The position numbers and the translations under genes were made by a program. From Paractinoplanes ferrugineus (lineage in GTDB: Bacteria > Actinomycetota > Actinomycetes > Mycobacteriales > Micromonosporaceae), in assembly GCF_016862195.1 (NCBI RefSeq), contig NZ_BOMM01000045.1:25016-89015 (forward strand): a stretch of DNA of 64,000 bases, read 5' to 3'. Positions 39,593-48,487 of this stretch are shown here, in pieces. Position 1 is the stretch's first letter. Every line of letters starts with the position of its first letter. The notes under the pieces are model-generated. The model ran no database searches. It was not told where the DNA came from and saw nothing but the letters and a program-made list of their open reading frames with translations.

Positions 39593-39955
39593 ATGACCAT
39601 CACCGCGTACACCAAGACCGTCGGCGAGGTTGCGGCCCAGAGCGGCGTGGCGGCGTCCGCCGTACGCTTCTACGAACAACACGGTGTGGTCGCCGCCGTC
39701 CGCACCCAGGGTGACCAACGACGGTTCGATGAGAGCGCGGCGTGTCGCATCCGGGTCGCCCGGATGGCCCAGCGGGTCGGCCTGACCGTGCGGGAGATCG
39801 CCGAGGTCTTCGCGACGCTCCCCCGCGATCCGCAGCCGGCGGACTGGGCGCGGGTGGCCGAGGCGCTGGTCACCGAGGCCGAGGCGCGCACGGCCGCTCT
39901 GCGGGACCAGCTGGCCGCGATGCGCTGGGGCGCCCGCCCGGGTGATCTCGCCTAG
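39593..39955 (+). CDS. MerR-family transcriptional regulator (short)
   Basis: Regulator of 120 residues with a MerR winged helix (YTKTVGEVAAQSGVAASAVRFYEQHGVVAAVRTQGDQRRFDESAACRIRVARMAQRVGLTVREIAEVFATLP) and a dimerising coiled coil. It resembles SoxR in length and layout, but lacks the C-terminal four-cysteine cluster (only one Cys is present, in SAACRI), so it cannot hold a SoxR-type iron-sulfur centre. Start ATG 39593 with GCAGGA upstream. The effector is unknown. The stop overlaps the convergent F420-type reductase by 4 bp. Confidence 0.88.
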   Translation: MTITAYTKTVGEVAAQSGVAASAVRFYEQHGVVAAVRTQGDQRRFDESAACRIRVARMAQRVGLTVREIAEVFATLPRDPQPADWARVAEALVTEAEARTAALRDQLAAMRWGARPGDLA

Positions 39956-40371
39956 GCGCGGTCGAGAACGACCACCGGGATCTCCCGCGAGGTCTTCGTC
40001 TGATACTGGTCGTAGTCGGGCCAGACCTCGACCATCTTGGCCCACATGTCCGGCTTCTCCGCCGCCGTGGCCACCCGCGCGGTCGCCCGGAAACGGTCAC
40101 CCTTGATCTGCACCTCGACGTTCGGGTCCGCGGACAGGTTCAGGAACCAGGCCGGCGGCTCCGGCGTCCCGCCCTTGGACGCGACGACGAGGTAGGACCC
40201 GTCGTACTCCCGGTAGATCAGCGCGTGCGACCGCTGCTCGCCGGTCTTACGGCCCGTGGTGAACAGGATCAGAATGGTCGTCCCGTTCCGCCAGTGATAG
40301 CCGTCCTCGCCGTTGGTCTCGAGGTAGCGCTCGACGTGCGGATCGCCATGCAGTTCGACAGCAGATGTCAT
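39952..40371 (-). CDS. Deazaflavin (F420)-dependent nitroreductase-family protein
   Basis: Protein of 139 residues of the Ddn/DUF385 split-barrel family, which uses F420H2 to reduce nitro compounds, quinones or similar. Family signs are the TTILILFTTGRKTGEQRSHALIYREYDGSYLVVASKGGTPEPPAWFLNLSADPNVEVQIKGDRFRATARVAT core (given here in continuous family order, with TGRKTGEQR and SKGGTPEPPAWFLNL as the diagnostic parts) and the C-terminal YQTKTSREIPVVVLDR. It fits an F420-producing actinobacterium. Start at 40371. It overlaps the convergent MerR gene by 4 bp. The physiological substrate is unknown. Confidence 0.88.
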   Translation of the reverse strand: MTSAVELHGDPHVERYLETNGEDGYHWRNGTTILILFTTGRKTGEQRSHALIYREYDGSYLVVASKGGTPEPPAWFLNLSADPNVEVQIKGDRFRATARVATAAEKPDMWAKMVEVWPDYDQYQTKTSREIPVVVLDRA

Positions 40372-40418
40372 GTCCCGACCCTACGCCCGCGCGCCCCCGG
40401 AGGCCGTCGACCACCGGC

Positions 40419-41015
40419 TCAGGCCTCGGCGGGGGCTCGCGGCGCCGGTCCCGCGCTCGCGTAGGCGACCAGGCCGGCGAGGGCCAGCACGCCCGCGAGC
40501 ACGGCTGCGGCGGTACTCGCGGGTTCCTGGGTCTGCCACGTCAGGACCCGGCCGACCAGGGGCTCGGACTGGGGGAACATGGTGGCGGGCAGGGTCCAGC
40601 CGAGCGGCAGGAACCAGGAGCGGGCCGGGCCGAGGACGACGGCGCCGAGAGCGGTGAGGCCCAGCAGGCCGCCGGCGTCGCGCACCACCAGCCACGCCGG
40701 GCCGAAGCCGGCGTCTGTGCCCAGCGTGAGCAGCAGCAGGCCGACCACGACGGCGACGGCGGCCAGGAGGTGGGCGGCCCGCCTCGGGGCCCAGCGCAGG
40801 GCGGCCGTCCTGTCGAGGGCGTCGTCGGGGCCGCCGAAGCTGGCGGTGAGCAGCGCGACCAGGAACAGGACGGTCAACACGACCATCTGCACGCCGACTG
40901 TGCGCTCTTTCGAGGACACCGACCACAGGGTCCACATGAGTGCGGTGCAGCCGACGGCGCCGGTCAGCGCCGCCGGTGCGCCGCGGGAACGCAGGTAGAG
41001 AGTCAGCCACCTCAT
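40419..41015 (-). CDS. ABC-2-type exporter membrane protein, last gene of the sigma-factor operon
   Basis: Hydrophobic protein of 198 residues with about five to six membrane segments (ALTGAVGCTALMWTLW, VGVQMVVLTVLFLVALLTASF, AAHLLAAVAVVVGLLLLTLG, LLGLTALGAVVLGPA, AAAVLAGVLALAGLVAYASAG). No diagnostic motif is visible, but its place after an ABC ATPase and a larger permease argues for a second membrane subunit. Its ATG (41015) overlaps the TGA of the upstream permease (ATGA). Substrate unknown. Confidence 0.7.
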   Translation of the reverse strand: MRWLTLYLRSRGAPAALTGAVGCTALMWTLWSVSSKERTVGVQMVVLTVLFLVALLTASFGGPDDALDRTAALRWAPRRAAHLLAAVAVVVGLLLLTLGTDAGFGPAWLVVRDAGGLLGLTALGAVVLGPARSWFLPLGWTLPATMFPQSEPLVGRVLTWQTQEPASTAAAVLAGVLALAGLVAYASAGPAPRAPAEA

Positions 41016-42304
41016 TTTTCGAGTACTCCCTCGACGGAGCCGCACGAGAGGGCGGCCTGGCGCAGCGCGACGACGCGTTCGCGCACCTGGTCGGCGGGCT
41101 GGGCCCGCAGCGTCTGCCAGAGGGCCACCGACTCGCTCACCTGAGCCGGGTCGGAGGGGCCGGAGCCGACCGGTTCGCGACCCAGCAGCCAGTAGGCGGC
41201 GGCCAGCTTCTGCACCGGGTCGGCGCTGTGGTCGCACTGTGGCGGGGTGTTGAAGGCGGCGGCCACGATGTCGGCGGTCGACGGCAACTCGTCGGCGTTC
41301 ATCCGCACCAGGACGACGTCGTCGTGCCACTGCGGGAAGATGTCGGGGAAGAACGTGGTGGTGTCCTCGTGCACCTTGGCCGGGGCCGCCGGCAGCTTCG
41401 CCAGCACCGTCAGGGCCTCGCGGGCGGGTGGCACGATCTCGTCCAGCAGTCCGGAGTGGACCCGTCCGGCGCACACCCGGGGTTCGTCCGCGGCGCACAC
41501 CAGTTCCCTCGCCACCGGGTCGACCGCGCCGATCACGTAGCGGTTCTGGTGGGGCATGACCGCGATGGCCAGTGCGGCACCGAGCGCGACCGGCAGGACC
41601 GCCGCGACGCGCAGGCGCCAGCCGTTCGAGGCGAGCAGCATCACCGCGGTGATCGCCAAGCCGCCCAGCCACAGGGCCTGGGACGCGCTGGCCCGGCCGG
41701 GGACCGTCGCGTACGCGTCCGGCAGGTTCATCTCGTAGATCGGGGAGAACACCAGGGCGAGCCAGCCGTGCGGCCGGGTCGCGCGGGGAATCAGCAGCAG
41801 CAGGGCCAGGCCGGCGATGCCGAGCGCGGGGGCGGTGACGAGCGAGGGCAGCAGACGGCCGACCGCCATGCCCAGCCAGACGGCTCCGATCAGCGACAAC
41901 GCGCCGACGGCGGTGACCACGAAGACGGTGAGCGGGAAGTAGCGGGCGGTGCCGATGATCCACACGGCGCCCGCGATTCCCATCGCCAGGTAGCCGCACA
42001 CCACCGCGATGGCCATCGCGCTGACCGCCGGCACCGTCCGGTTCGCCAGGGGCCGCGGCGTGCTGGCGAACAACTCCCCCACCCGCGAGCGGTGGTCACG
42101 ACTCGACTGCCAGGCGCCCGCGGCCAGGGCGAGCGGCCACAGCAGGGCCAGGTAGAGGCGTTGCGACATGGCCAGTTGCACCCAGCCGTCGGCGAACTCG
42201 ACCCCGGCCGCGAAGTAGAGCGCGACGGTGCCGATGACGAGGACCAGCAGGGCGGTGGTGATGGCCGCCGAGCGGCGCAGTTCGATGCCCAAAACGCGGT
42301 TCAT
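41012..42304 (-). CDS. ABC-2-type exporter membrane protein with a large C-terminal domain
   Basis: Membrane protein of 430 residues. The first 270 residues carry about six to seven hydrophobic segments (ITTALLVLVIGTVALYFAAG, LYLALLWPLALAAGAW, AVVCGYLAMGIAGAVWIIG, TVFVVTAVGALSLIGAVWLGMAVG, LGIAGLALLLLIP, LRVAAVLPVALGAALAIAVMP). The remaining 160 residues form a soluble domain with two pairs of cysteines (LVCAADEPRVCAG and later single Cys residues), likely outside the membrane. It starts at ATG 42304, overlapping the ATPase stop as ATGA, and its own TGA overlaps the next gene. It is therefore tightly coupled to the ATPase. Confidence 0.75.
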   Translation of the reverse strand: MNRVLGIELRRSAAITTALLVLVIGTVALYFAAGVEFADGWVQLAMSQRLYLALLWPLALAAGAWQSSRDHRSRVGELFASTPRPLANRTVPAVSAMAIAVVCGYLAMGIAGAVWIIGTARYFPLTVFVVTAVGALSLIGAVWLGMAVGRLLPSLVTAPALGIAGLALLLLIPRATRPHGWLALVFSPIYEMNLPDAYATVPGRASASQALWLGGLAITAVMLLASNGWRLRVAAVLPVALGAALAIAVMPHQNRYVIGAVDPVARELVCAADEPRVCAGRVHSGLLDEIVPPAREALTVLAKLPAAPAKVHEDTTTFFPDIFPQWHDDVVLVRMNADELPSTADIVAAAFNTPPQCDHSADPVQKLAAAYWLLGREPVGSGPSDPAQVSESVALWQTLRAQPADQVRERVVALRQAALSCGSVEGVLEK

Positions 42305-43098
42305 CGGGTCGCCTTCCGGTGGCGGCGGACCAGTGCGGAGTAGCCGCGCTCGGCCGCGCTGTCGCCGGCGTCGCCCTCGCCACCCTGCTCGATCATCTGA
42401 TCCACCGGGCCGTCGAAGACGAGGCGGCCCTCGTTCATCACGACGACGTCGGTGCACGCGGCCACGACGTCCTCGACCAGGTGGGTGGAGACGAGCACAC
42501 AGCTGTCGACGCCGACGTCGCGCAGCAGCTCGCGGAAGTCGAGGCGCTGCTCCGGGTCGAGGCCGACGGTGGGCTCGTCGAGCAGCAGCACGGCCGGGTC
42601 GTTGACGATCGCCTGGGCGATGCCGGCCCGGCGCAGCATGCCACCGGACAGCGTCTTCATCCGGGCGTTCGCCTTGGCGGCGAGGCCGACCCGGTCGACC
42701 GCGCGCTGCACCGCGCCGGGGATCTCGGCCTTCGGCATCTCCTTGAGCCAGGCCATGTATTCGACGAACTCGCGCACCGTGAAGCGCGGGTAGAAGCCGA
42801 ACTGCTGGGGCAGGTAACCCAGCCCGCGGCGCACCCGGCGCAGGTCGGCGCGTCCGTCGACGGCCTCGCCGAGCAGGGTCAGGGTGCCGCCGGCGGGCTT
42901 GATCACCGTGGCCAGGGCCCGCATCAGGGTGGTCTTGCCCGCCCCGTTCGGCCCGAGCAGAGCGTGCACGCCGGTGCCGAGGCGCAGGTCGAGACCGTCG
43001 ACGGCCAGATGGCGACCGGCCTTCACATGCAGCCCGGCGGCCTCGACCGCCCAGGCATAGGTGGTGGGGGCCGTTTCGGCCGCGCTCACCGTACGCAT
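42301..43098 (-). CDS. ABC transporter ATP-binding protein
   Basis: Nucleotide-binding subunit of 265 residues of an ABC-2-type exporter. Walker A is LGPNGAGKTTLMRAL, the Q-loop is LGYLPQQFGFYPRFTVREFVEYMAWLK, the signature is LSGGMLRRAGIAQAI, Walker B is AVLLLDEPTVGLDPEQR and the switch His is in LVSTHLVEDV. Start ATG 43098 with GGGGAA upstream, 11 bp after the anti-sigma gene. The TGA overlaps the permease ATG. Co-transcription with an ECF sigma factor and its anti-sigma factor suggests that the exporter serves, or is part of, an envelope stress response. Confidence 0.92.
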   Translation of the reverse strand: MRTVSAAETAPTTYAWAVEAAGLHVKAGRHLAVDGLDLRLGTGVHALLGPNGAGKTTLMRALATVIKPAGGTLTLLGEAVDGRADLRRVRRGLGYLPQQFGFYPRFTVREFVEYMAWLKEMPKAEIPGAVQRAVDRVGLAAKANARMKTLSGGMLRRAGIAQAIVNDPAVLLLDEPTVGLDPEQRLDFRELLRDVGVDSCVLVSTHLVEDVVAACTDVVVMNEGRLVFDGPVDQMIEQGGEGDAGDSAAERGYSALVRRHRKATR

Positions 43099-43109
43099 CT
43101 TGTTTCCCC

Positions 43110-43883
43110 TCAGTTGTGGCTGGAAAGCCGGCGGAAGTTGGTGGCCCGGGTCGCGGCGAGAACGCCCAGGACCAGGGTGAGCAGCGCCCAGACGAGGGCG
43201 CTGCCGGGGCCCAGCACGACGGGCGTATGCACGGTGACGATCGCGGGCACGACCACGGCCAGCACCCAGGCGGCACCGAGCCCGACGGCGGCCCGGTAGA
43301 CGCCGACGAAGGCGCCGAGCACGATGGTGGCGGCGCAGAAGGCCAGACAGGGCAGCAGCGTGACCGCCAGTGAGACGCCGGTGCGGGTGCTGGCCAGGGC
43401 GAGCGCCGGGATGATCACGCCCAGCACGGCGGCGGTGCGCCGCAACAGCATGGCCAGGCCGGCCTTGGGGGTGGCGGAGATCAGCTCCCAGGCCGGGTCG
43501 TGGCGCCGGCTCCAGGCCATCGCCACCCCCGGCAGCGGGGCCACCGGTGCGAGCAGCGAGACCAGCGGGACGCTCGGCTGAGCCGCCTGGAGCAGGACGG
43601 CGCAGGCCAGCACCGACACCGACATGATCAGCCACGGCACCATGTGCCAGACCAGCCAGCGGTTGCGCAGCCGGCGGTGCCGCATCGGGGCGGGCCCGGC
43701 GGCGATGCCCGCGGCCACCCCCGCCGCGACCCGCTCGAGCAGGTCGTCGCGACCGCCGAGCCGGGCCCGGCAGGCGGCGCAGTCCTCCAGGTGCACCTCG
43801 ACCGACCAGGCGGTGACCTCGTCGAGGTCGGTGCCCGGGTCGGCGTAGCGGGCGATGACCGCAGGGCTCGGATGCGTCGTCAT
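43110..43883 (-). CDS. Zinc-binding (ZAS/zf-HC2) membrane anti-sigma factor
   Basis: Protein of 257 residues. The N-terminal cytoplasmic part has the ZAS motif H-x3-C-x2-C (VEVHLEDCAACRARL), which binds zinc and holds the cognate ECF sigma factor. Five to six transmembrane segments follow (MVPWLIMSVSVLACAVLLQA, VPLVSLLAPVAPLPGVAM, AAVLGVIIPALALAS, LAVTLLPCLAFCAATIVLGAFVGV, WVLAVVVPAIVTV, SALVWALLTLVLGVLAA). Most anti-sigma factors have one membrane span, so this multi-span form is unusual. The ATG (43883) overlaps the sigma-factor TGA. It should release the sigma factor on an envelope or redox signal. Confidence 0.85.
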   Translation of the reverse strand: MTTHPSPAVIARYADPGTDLDEVTAWSVEVHLEDCAACRARLGGRDDLLERVAAGVAAGIAAGPAPMRHRRLRNRWLVWHMVPWLIMSVSVLACAVLLQAAQPSVPLVSLLAPVAPLPGVAMAWSRRHDPAWELISATPKAGLAMLLRRTAAVLGVIIPALALASTRTGVSLAVTLLPCLAFCAATIVLGAFVGVYRAAVGLGAAWVLAVVVPAIVTVHTPVVLGPGSALVWALLTLVLGVLAATRATNFRRLSSHN

Positions 43884-44434
43884 GACAGGGCCTCCCTCAG
43901 TGCGATCCGAGCTCGCCGGGCACGTGACTTGACGGTGCTTTCCGGCACTCCCAGCAGCGTCGACGTCTCCCGCACGGACAGGCCGTCGAGAACCATCGCC
44001 CGCAACACCTGCCGTGCCTCCGGGGGCAGTTCCAGCAGCGCCTTCTCGAGTTCGTGGCCGACGCTGCCGGCCAGGACCTCGTCCTCGGCGGCCGGCGCGA
44101 CCGTCTCGGCGAGCGGCACCGCCGGCATGTCGTTGAGCCGGGCCCGCCGCCGGAACGCGTCGACGAGCCGGTGCGCCGCGATGGTCCAGAGCCAGCCGAC
44201 CGCACTGCCCGACCCCGAACCGGCGTAGCTGCCCGCAGCCCGCCAGACGGACAGGTAGGTCTCCTGCATCACGTCGGCGACGACGTCGTCGTCGGCACAC
44301 CGGCGGCGAAGGCGGGTGAGCAGCCACGGCGACGTGCGCCGGTAGAGCTCGTCGAACGCACGCCGGTCTCCCCCGGCCGTGCGGCGCACGAGCTCACCCT
44401 CGTCGGCCGCTTCCAGACTTCGTTTCACAAACAT
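43880..44434 (-). CDS. ECF RNA polymerase sigma factor
   Basis: Group 4 sigma factor of 184 residues. Region 2 is AFDELYRRTSPWLLTRLRRRCADDDVVADVMQETYLSVWRAAGSY with VGWLWTIAAHRLVDAFRRR; region 4 is LLELPPEARQVLRAMVLDGLSVRETSTLLGVPESTVKSRARRARIAL. Start ATG 44434 (MFVKRSLEA); no clear ribosome-binding site precedes it. It is the first gene of an operon with its anti-sigma factor and a three-gene ABC exporter. The gap to the divergent surface-protein gene is about 100 bp and contains a GTGAC-N4-GTCAC inverted repeat, so the neighbouring gene may belong to its regulon. Confidence 0.93.
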   Translation of the reverse strand: MFVKRSLEAADEGELVRRTAGGDRRAFDELYRRTSPWLLTRLRRRCADDDVVADVMQETYLSVWRAAGSYAGSGSGSAVGWLWTIAAHRLVDAFRRRARLNDMPAVPLAETVAPAAEDEVLAGSVGHELEKALLELPPEARQVLRAMVLDGLSVRETSTLLGVPESTVKSRARRARIALREALS

Positions 44435-44473
44435 CAAGACGACGGCCCTCTCGCCGGGGACGCGCCCGGATGT

Positions 44474-44487
44474 GTGACGTGGGTCAC
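44474..44487. promoter_or_regulatory. Small inverted repeat between the divergent sigma-factor and surface-protein genes
   Basis: GTGAC-GTGG-GTCAC, perfect 5-bp arms with a 4-bp spacer. It lies 40 bp before the sigma-factor start. Short palindromes are frequent by chance, so the call is tentative. Confidence 0.3.
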
Positions 44488-44536
44488 TTTCTACAAAGGT
44501 CTGCTTACGAGGGCGGTAAAAGCGAAAACTAGTCAT

Positions 44537-47102
44537 GTGCGGGCTTACAGCCGAATAGTGGCATTCGCGCTGGCGCTGGTGATCGTCCTGGTTCCGGGCG
44601 CGGCACCCGCGGCAGCCGACCCCATGACGACCACCGCGCTCGGCGCCCGCGTCTATATCGGTCTGCTCAATGGTGCCCTCCCGATCGACCTGCAACTGCC
44701 GGTCCGGCGCAGCTGGACCACCGGCGGGAGCGTCAGCTCCGATGCCACCCTCGCCGTGGACCTGCTGCCACCGCTGATCCCGAAGCTCATCTACGTCGGC
44801 GCGGCCACCGCCAAGGCGGCCCCGGCGGCCGGCGGCGGGATGGCCGAGGGCAAGGTCGCCGGCCTCAACCTGCTCAACAACGCCCTCGCCGTCGACGGGC
44901 TCGCCGCGTCCTGCCAGATGACCGCCACCGGCATCACCACGAACGTCGACGTCACCAACCTCAAACTCGCCGGGCAGAGTGTCCTCAACCCCGCCGTCAA
45001 CCTGGCTGTCGGCCTCCCCGGCGTGCTCACCGCGACCGTCAACAAGCGCACCGCCACCTGGGATCCCGCCACCGGGCGCCTCGACCACACCGTCCGCGCC
45101 CTGGACATCGACCTGCTCAGCGGCCTCGGGGTGGTGGCGAACGGCACGGTGGTGGCGGCCGAGGCGACCTGCTCCGGCATCGTCAAGCTGGGCACCGCGA
45201 GCACCACCCCCGTCGCCCTCGCCCCCGGGCAGTCCGGCTCCCCGGTCGTCACGGTCACGAACACCGGCGACGTCGCGGCCCCGGGCACCACCATCAAGAT
45301 CCCGAAACCCCCGTCGGCGTACGTGCTGGACACACCCCCGACGGTGACCGGCGGCGGCACCTGCACCACGACCGACCCGGCCTTGGTGATCTGCTCCGGG
45401 GTGACCGTGCCGGGCAGTGGAAGTGTGCAGGTCACGCTGCCGGTGCGGCGGCCCGCGAGCGCCCCCGGCGCGGCCCCGAACTGGGTGGCGGCGGCCGGCG
45501 AGATCAGTGCGACGAGCACGCCGATCGCCGGGTCCGCCGCGACCATGACGATCACCGGTTCCGGCCCGCTGGTCAACGCCCAGCCCCGGTCCAGCACGGG
45601 CGGTTCGGTCACGGTCACCCCGATGATCCTGTACGCCGGGAAGACGTCCACCACCACCGTGACCGTGGCCGACCAGGGGCCGTCCGACGCCGCCGCCACG
45701 GTCACTGTTCCGCTCAGCGCCAAACCCTCGGGCGTCACCGTCGACGCCTCGGCCGGTGGCACGCCGTGCACCGTCGGCGCCGCCACCATCGTGTGCACCG
45801 GCGTGACCGTCCCGGCCGGCGGGTCGGCACCGGTCACCGTGACGGCCACCGCCCCCCTCAGCGCGACCGTCGGCACCACCTGGGATCTCACCGGCGTCAC
45901 CGCCGACCTCAACGGCACCGTCGTGTCCGGAGCCGGCCGGCTGCTGACGATCGGCGACCCGGACGTCTATCTGAAGACCGTCACGCTCGTCCCGGCCACC
46001 GCCACTCCGGGCGACACGCAGGTGACGGCGGCGATCCAGGTCGCGAACGCCGGCGTGCAGCCCGCGAACCCGGTCACCGTCGCGATCCCGGCCGCACCGG
46101 CCGGTTACAGCCTGGGCCCGATCACCACCTCCGGCGGCGGCACGTGCGGCGTGACCGGCTGCACGGGCGTGACCGTGCCGGCCGGCGGCTCGGTGACCAT
46201 GAGCGTGCCGGTCACGCTCGGCCCCGCTGCTGCCGATCAGCCTGTCCGGCCAAGGCGCCTACGAGGCCCGGATCGTCCTGCCGCCGGACACCAGGCCCGG
46301 CCCGCTGCCCGGCGGTTGCCGTCCGGGCGACACACCGAGCGTGGTGCTCTGCGCCGTGGACCTCCCCGCGAGGATCGAGCTGCCGGTGGTGGTCCCCGAG
46401 GGAATCGACCCGGGCAAGAAACTCGCCGGCGGGTGCGTCGACGCGGCCCTCGACACCGCCGCCCCCGACGGCAAATGCGACGACGCCGCCGACGTGCCCA
46501 TCCCCCCGTTGGTCGTGGGGCGCCACGCGGTGAACCTCGCCGTCCATCGAGCCGAGCCGGCGCGGTCCTTGACGAGCAGAACCCCGTTACGCATACGGAT
46601 CCCCTACGCCAACGAGGGCACGCAGACCGCCGAGAACGTACGTTTCACCCTGGTCCCGCCGCCCGGCGTCACGGTGCGCAGCGCCGCGGCCCGACTGAAC
46701 ACCGAGTCGAAGATCGCCGCCGCCACCGCGATCAGAACCGTGGCGTGCACGACCACCGGCCGGACGGTGACCTGCCAGGCCCCGGACGCGCCGGCGTTGC
46801 GCCGGAGCGAGCTCTGGCTGACGCTGACCGCGACCGGGCACGCCCACCCCGGCACCCGGACCATGACGGTCACGATCGCCACCAGCAGCACCGAGGGCAA
46901 CGCGGCCGACAACGCCACCACTGTCGAGTTCGAGCTGGCCGCCCTGGACGGTGGCCGCGACCTGGCGGTGACCGGCAGCCAGGTGACCGGCCTGGCCACT
47001 CTGGCCGCCCTGCTGGCGGGAATGGGCGCACTCCTGATGGCCGTCATTCCGAAAGACCCCTACCGGCCCCGGCACGCCGCGGGCCGCGCCCCGCACCACT
47101 GA
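44537..47102 (+). pseudogene. LAVTG-anchored surface repeat protein, frameshifted near 46220
   Basis: Large secreted protein read in two frames. The first part starts at GTG 44537 (or further upstream) with a signal peptide (RIVAFALALVIVLVPGAAPAAADP) and a family-like domain of about 170 residues. At least three DUF11/CARDB-like beta repeats follow, each with VTNTG or similar and a CTGVTVP/CSGVTVP strand. Near 46219-46225 the meaningful text moves by one base: from SVPVTLG it continues in the next frame as APLLPISLSGQGAYEARIVLPPDTRPG. Another repeat follows (YANEGTQTAENVRFTLVPPPGV), then LAVTG, a hydrophobic span (LATLAALLAGMGALLMAVI) and a basic tail: a class E sortase-type LAxTG signal. Without the shift the product would end in an Arg/Pro-rich antisense-like tail and lose its anchor. 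One extra base in GGCCCC is the simplest cause: mutation, phase variation or read error. Confidence 0.75.
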
Positions 47103-47225
47103 CCGACCGGTTCGAGTGAACATCCGGACGAGGGATTGAACGGACCCGACTTCTCAATCAGCGTTGGTGCCTCATCGAATACATCGCCGGGAATGCGATG
47201 ATCCAAAAAGGGGCGCACGATCATC

Positions 47226-47732
47226 ATGAATCAGCCGTTCGACCCCCATGACCGGCCGGCGCCGCAACCATATTACGAGGCCCGGCCGGAACAGCCGGCC
47301 GGATATGCCGTGCAGCCCTATCAGCCGATGCCGGTGGCGCAATATCCAGCGGCGCAGCTTTCCTATCCGACGCAATTCCAGCCCGCCCTCGTCTCCGCGG
47401 CCGGCCGGCTCGGTGCACGCCTGCTCGACACGCTGCTGCTGGTGGTGACGTTCGGCATCGGCTGGCTGATCTGGTCGATGGTCACCTGGTCGAACGGACA
47501 GACACCGGCCAAGCAGCTGCTCGGCCAGGTGGTCGCCGACGCCAACACCGGCGAGGCGTTCGACTGGGGGCGGATGGCGCTGCGCTGCTTCGTCATCGAG
47601 GGACTGCTCGGGATGCTGCTGAACGCGGTCAGCTGCGGCATCTACTTCTGGGTCGACGCCCTCATGGTCTTCGGCGACCGCCAGCGGACGCTGCACGACC
47701 GGATGGCAGGCTCGATCGTCCGGCACCGGTGA
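47226..47732 (+). CDS. RDD-family membrane protein
   Basis: Protein of 168 residues with a Pro/Tyr/Gln-rich N-terminal tail (about 1-55: PAPQPYYEARPEQPAGYAVQPYQPMPVAQYP) and an RDD domain. The latter has the Arg/Asp pattern in SAAGRLGARLLDTLLLVVTFGIGWLIWSMV, the GQTPAKQLLGQVVAD block, and a second and third helix ending in GDRQRTLHDRMAGSIV. RDD proteins are small membrane proteins of mostly unknown role, some proposed as ion transporters. ATG start 47226. The next gene starts with GTG overlapping its TGA, so the two are coupled. Confidence 0.88.
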   Translation: MNQPFDPHDRPAPQPYYEARPEQPAGYAVQPYQPMPVAQYPAAQLSYPTQFQPALVSAAGRLGARLLDTLLLVVTFGIGWLIWSMVTWSNGQTPAKQLLGQVVADANTGEAFDWGRMALRCFVIEGLLGMLLNAVSCGIYFWVDALMVFGDRQRTLHDRMAGSIVRHR

Positions 47733-48463
47733 GCGGCGGACCGGCGGCAGCGGGCAGCGGTCCGGCACCGGCCGGCGACCCCGCGGCGGCGAGCGGCGGG
47801 CCGGCGGCGGGCAAGGTGGCCGCGGACGCGGCGACCTGGATGCAGGTCGTCTTCGGCGGCGCGGGCGTGGCGATCGCGCTGGTGGCCGCGGTGTTCGCCT
47901 ATTTCGCCTGGGTGCAGCCGCACGCACCGGACGAGCCGACACCGGGCCCCGTCGGCACCACCGGCGCTGTCGCCACGACCGGGTCGGCGCCGACCGCAAC
48001 GACCGGGCCGGCCACCACGGGGCCGGCCACGACGAGGCCGGCCGTGACCGGGCCGGCCACGACGGGGGCGACCCAGGCGACCGGTGGTCGACAGGTGCCG
48101 CTCGGCCGGCTCGCACCGTCGGCGGGCGGCGCGAACATCCACCCGGCGGGCGGCGATCTCGTCATGCCCTGTGCCAGCGGGCAGGCCACCGACCGGCAGC
48201 GAACGGTCGAGTACGACCTGGCCGGGCGTTACACCGGCGTGACGGCTCGGCTACGGGTGTCGAAGGCCCCCGACACCGACTCCCTTCTGCAGGTGAAGGT
48301 CTTTTCGGACGGCAAAGAGGTGGCGAACCAGAACGTCACCGGGGCCGCCTCAGTCCCCCTGAGCTCTCAGTTCTCCGGCACCACCACGATGCGTATCCAA
48401 CTCACCTGCCAATCGCCGGACAGCGAGATCACTTTCGAGAACCCCACCCTCTCCCACATGTAG
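47729..48463 (+). CDS. Membrane-anchored protein with possible NPCBM-like domain
   Basis: Unrecognised protein of 244 residues. A Gly/Ala-rich N-terminus is followed by one transmembrane helix (WMQVVFGGAGVAIALVAAVFAYFAWV), a Thr/Pro/Gly linker made of PATTG units (coded by a near 15-bp GC-rich repeat around 48000-48070), and a C-terminal domain of about 105 residues. That domain (VEYDLAGRYTGVTARLRVSKAP, LLQVKVFSDGKEVANQNVTG, FSGTTTMRIQLTCQ) has the pattern of NPCBM/NEW2 carbohydrate-binding folds, which is only a guess. GTG start overlaps the RDD stop codon. It should face outward from the membrane. Confidence 0.65.
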   Translation: MSGGPAAAGSGPAPAGDPAAASGGPAAGKVAADAATWMQVVFGGAGVAIALVAAVFAYFAWVQPHAPDEPTPGPVGTTGAVATTGSAPTATTGPATTGPATTRPAVTGPATTGATQATGGRQVPLGRLAPSAGGANIHPAGGDLVMPCASGQATDRQRTVEYDLAGRYTGVTARLRVSKAPDTDSLLQVKVFSDGKEVANQNVTGAASVPLSSQFSGTTTMRIQLTCQSPDSEITFENPTLSHM

Positions 48464-48487
48464 CGCGATCGATGAGGAGCTGAGCCA

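Noticed and set aside
39593..39955. SoxR
   Set aside because: Length and fold fit, but the four-cysteine iron-sulfur motif is missing.
46221..47119. The Arg/Pro-rich continuation of the surface protein in its first frame
   Set aside because: Its composition is that of a wrong frame, while the +1 frame gives a beta repeat and an LAVTG anchor.
48000..48070. GC-rich tandem repeat as a mobile or CRISPR element
   Set aside because: It is an imperfect 15-bp repeat coding a PATTG linker in a membrane protein.
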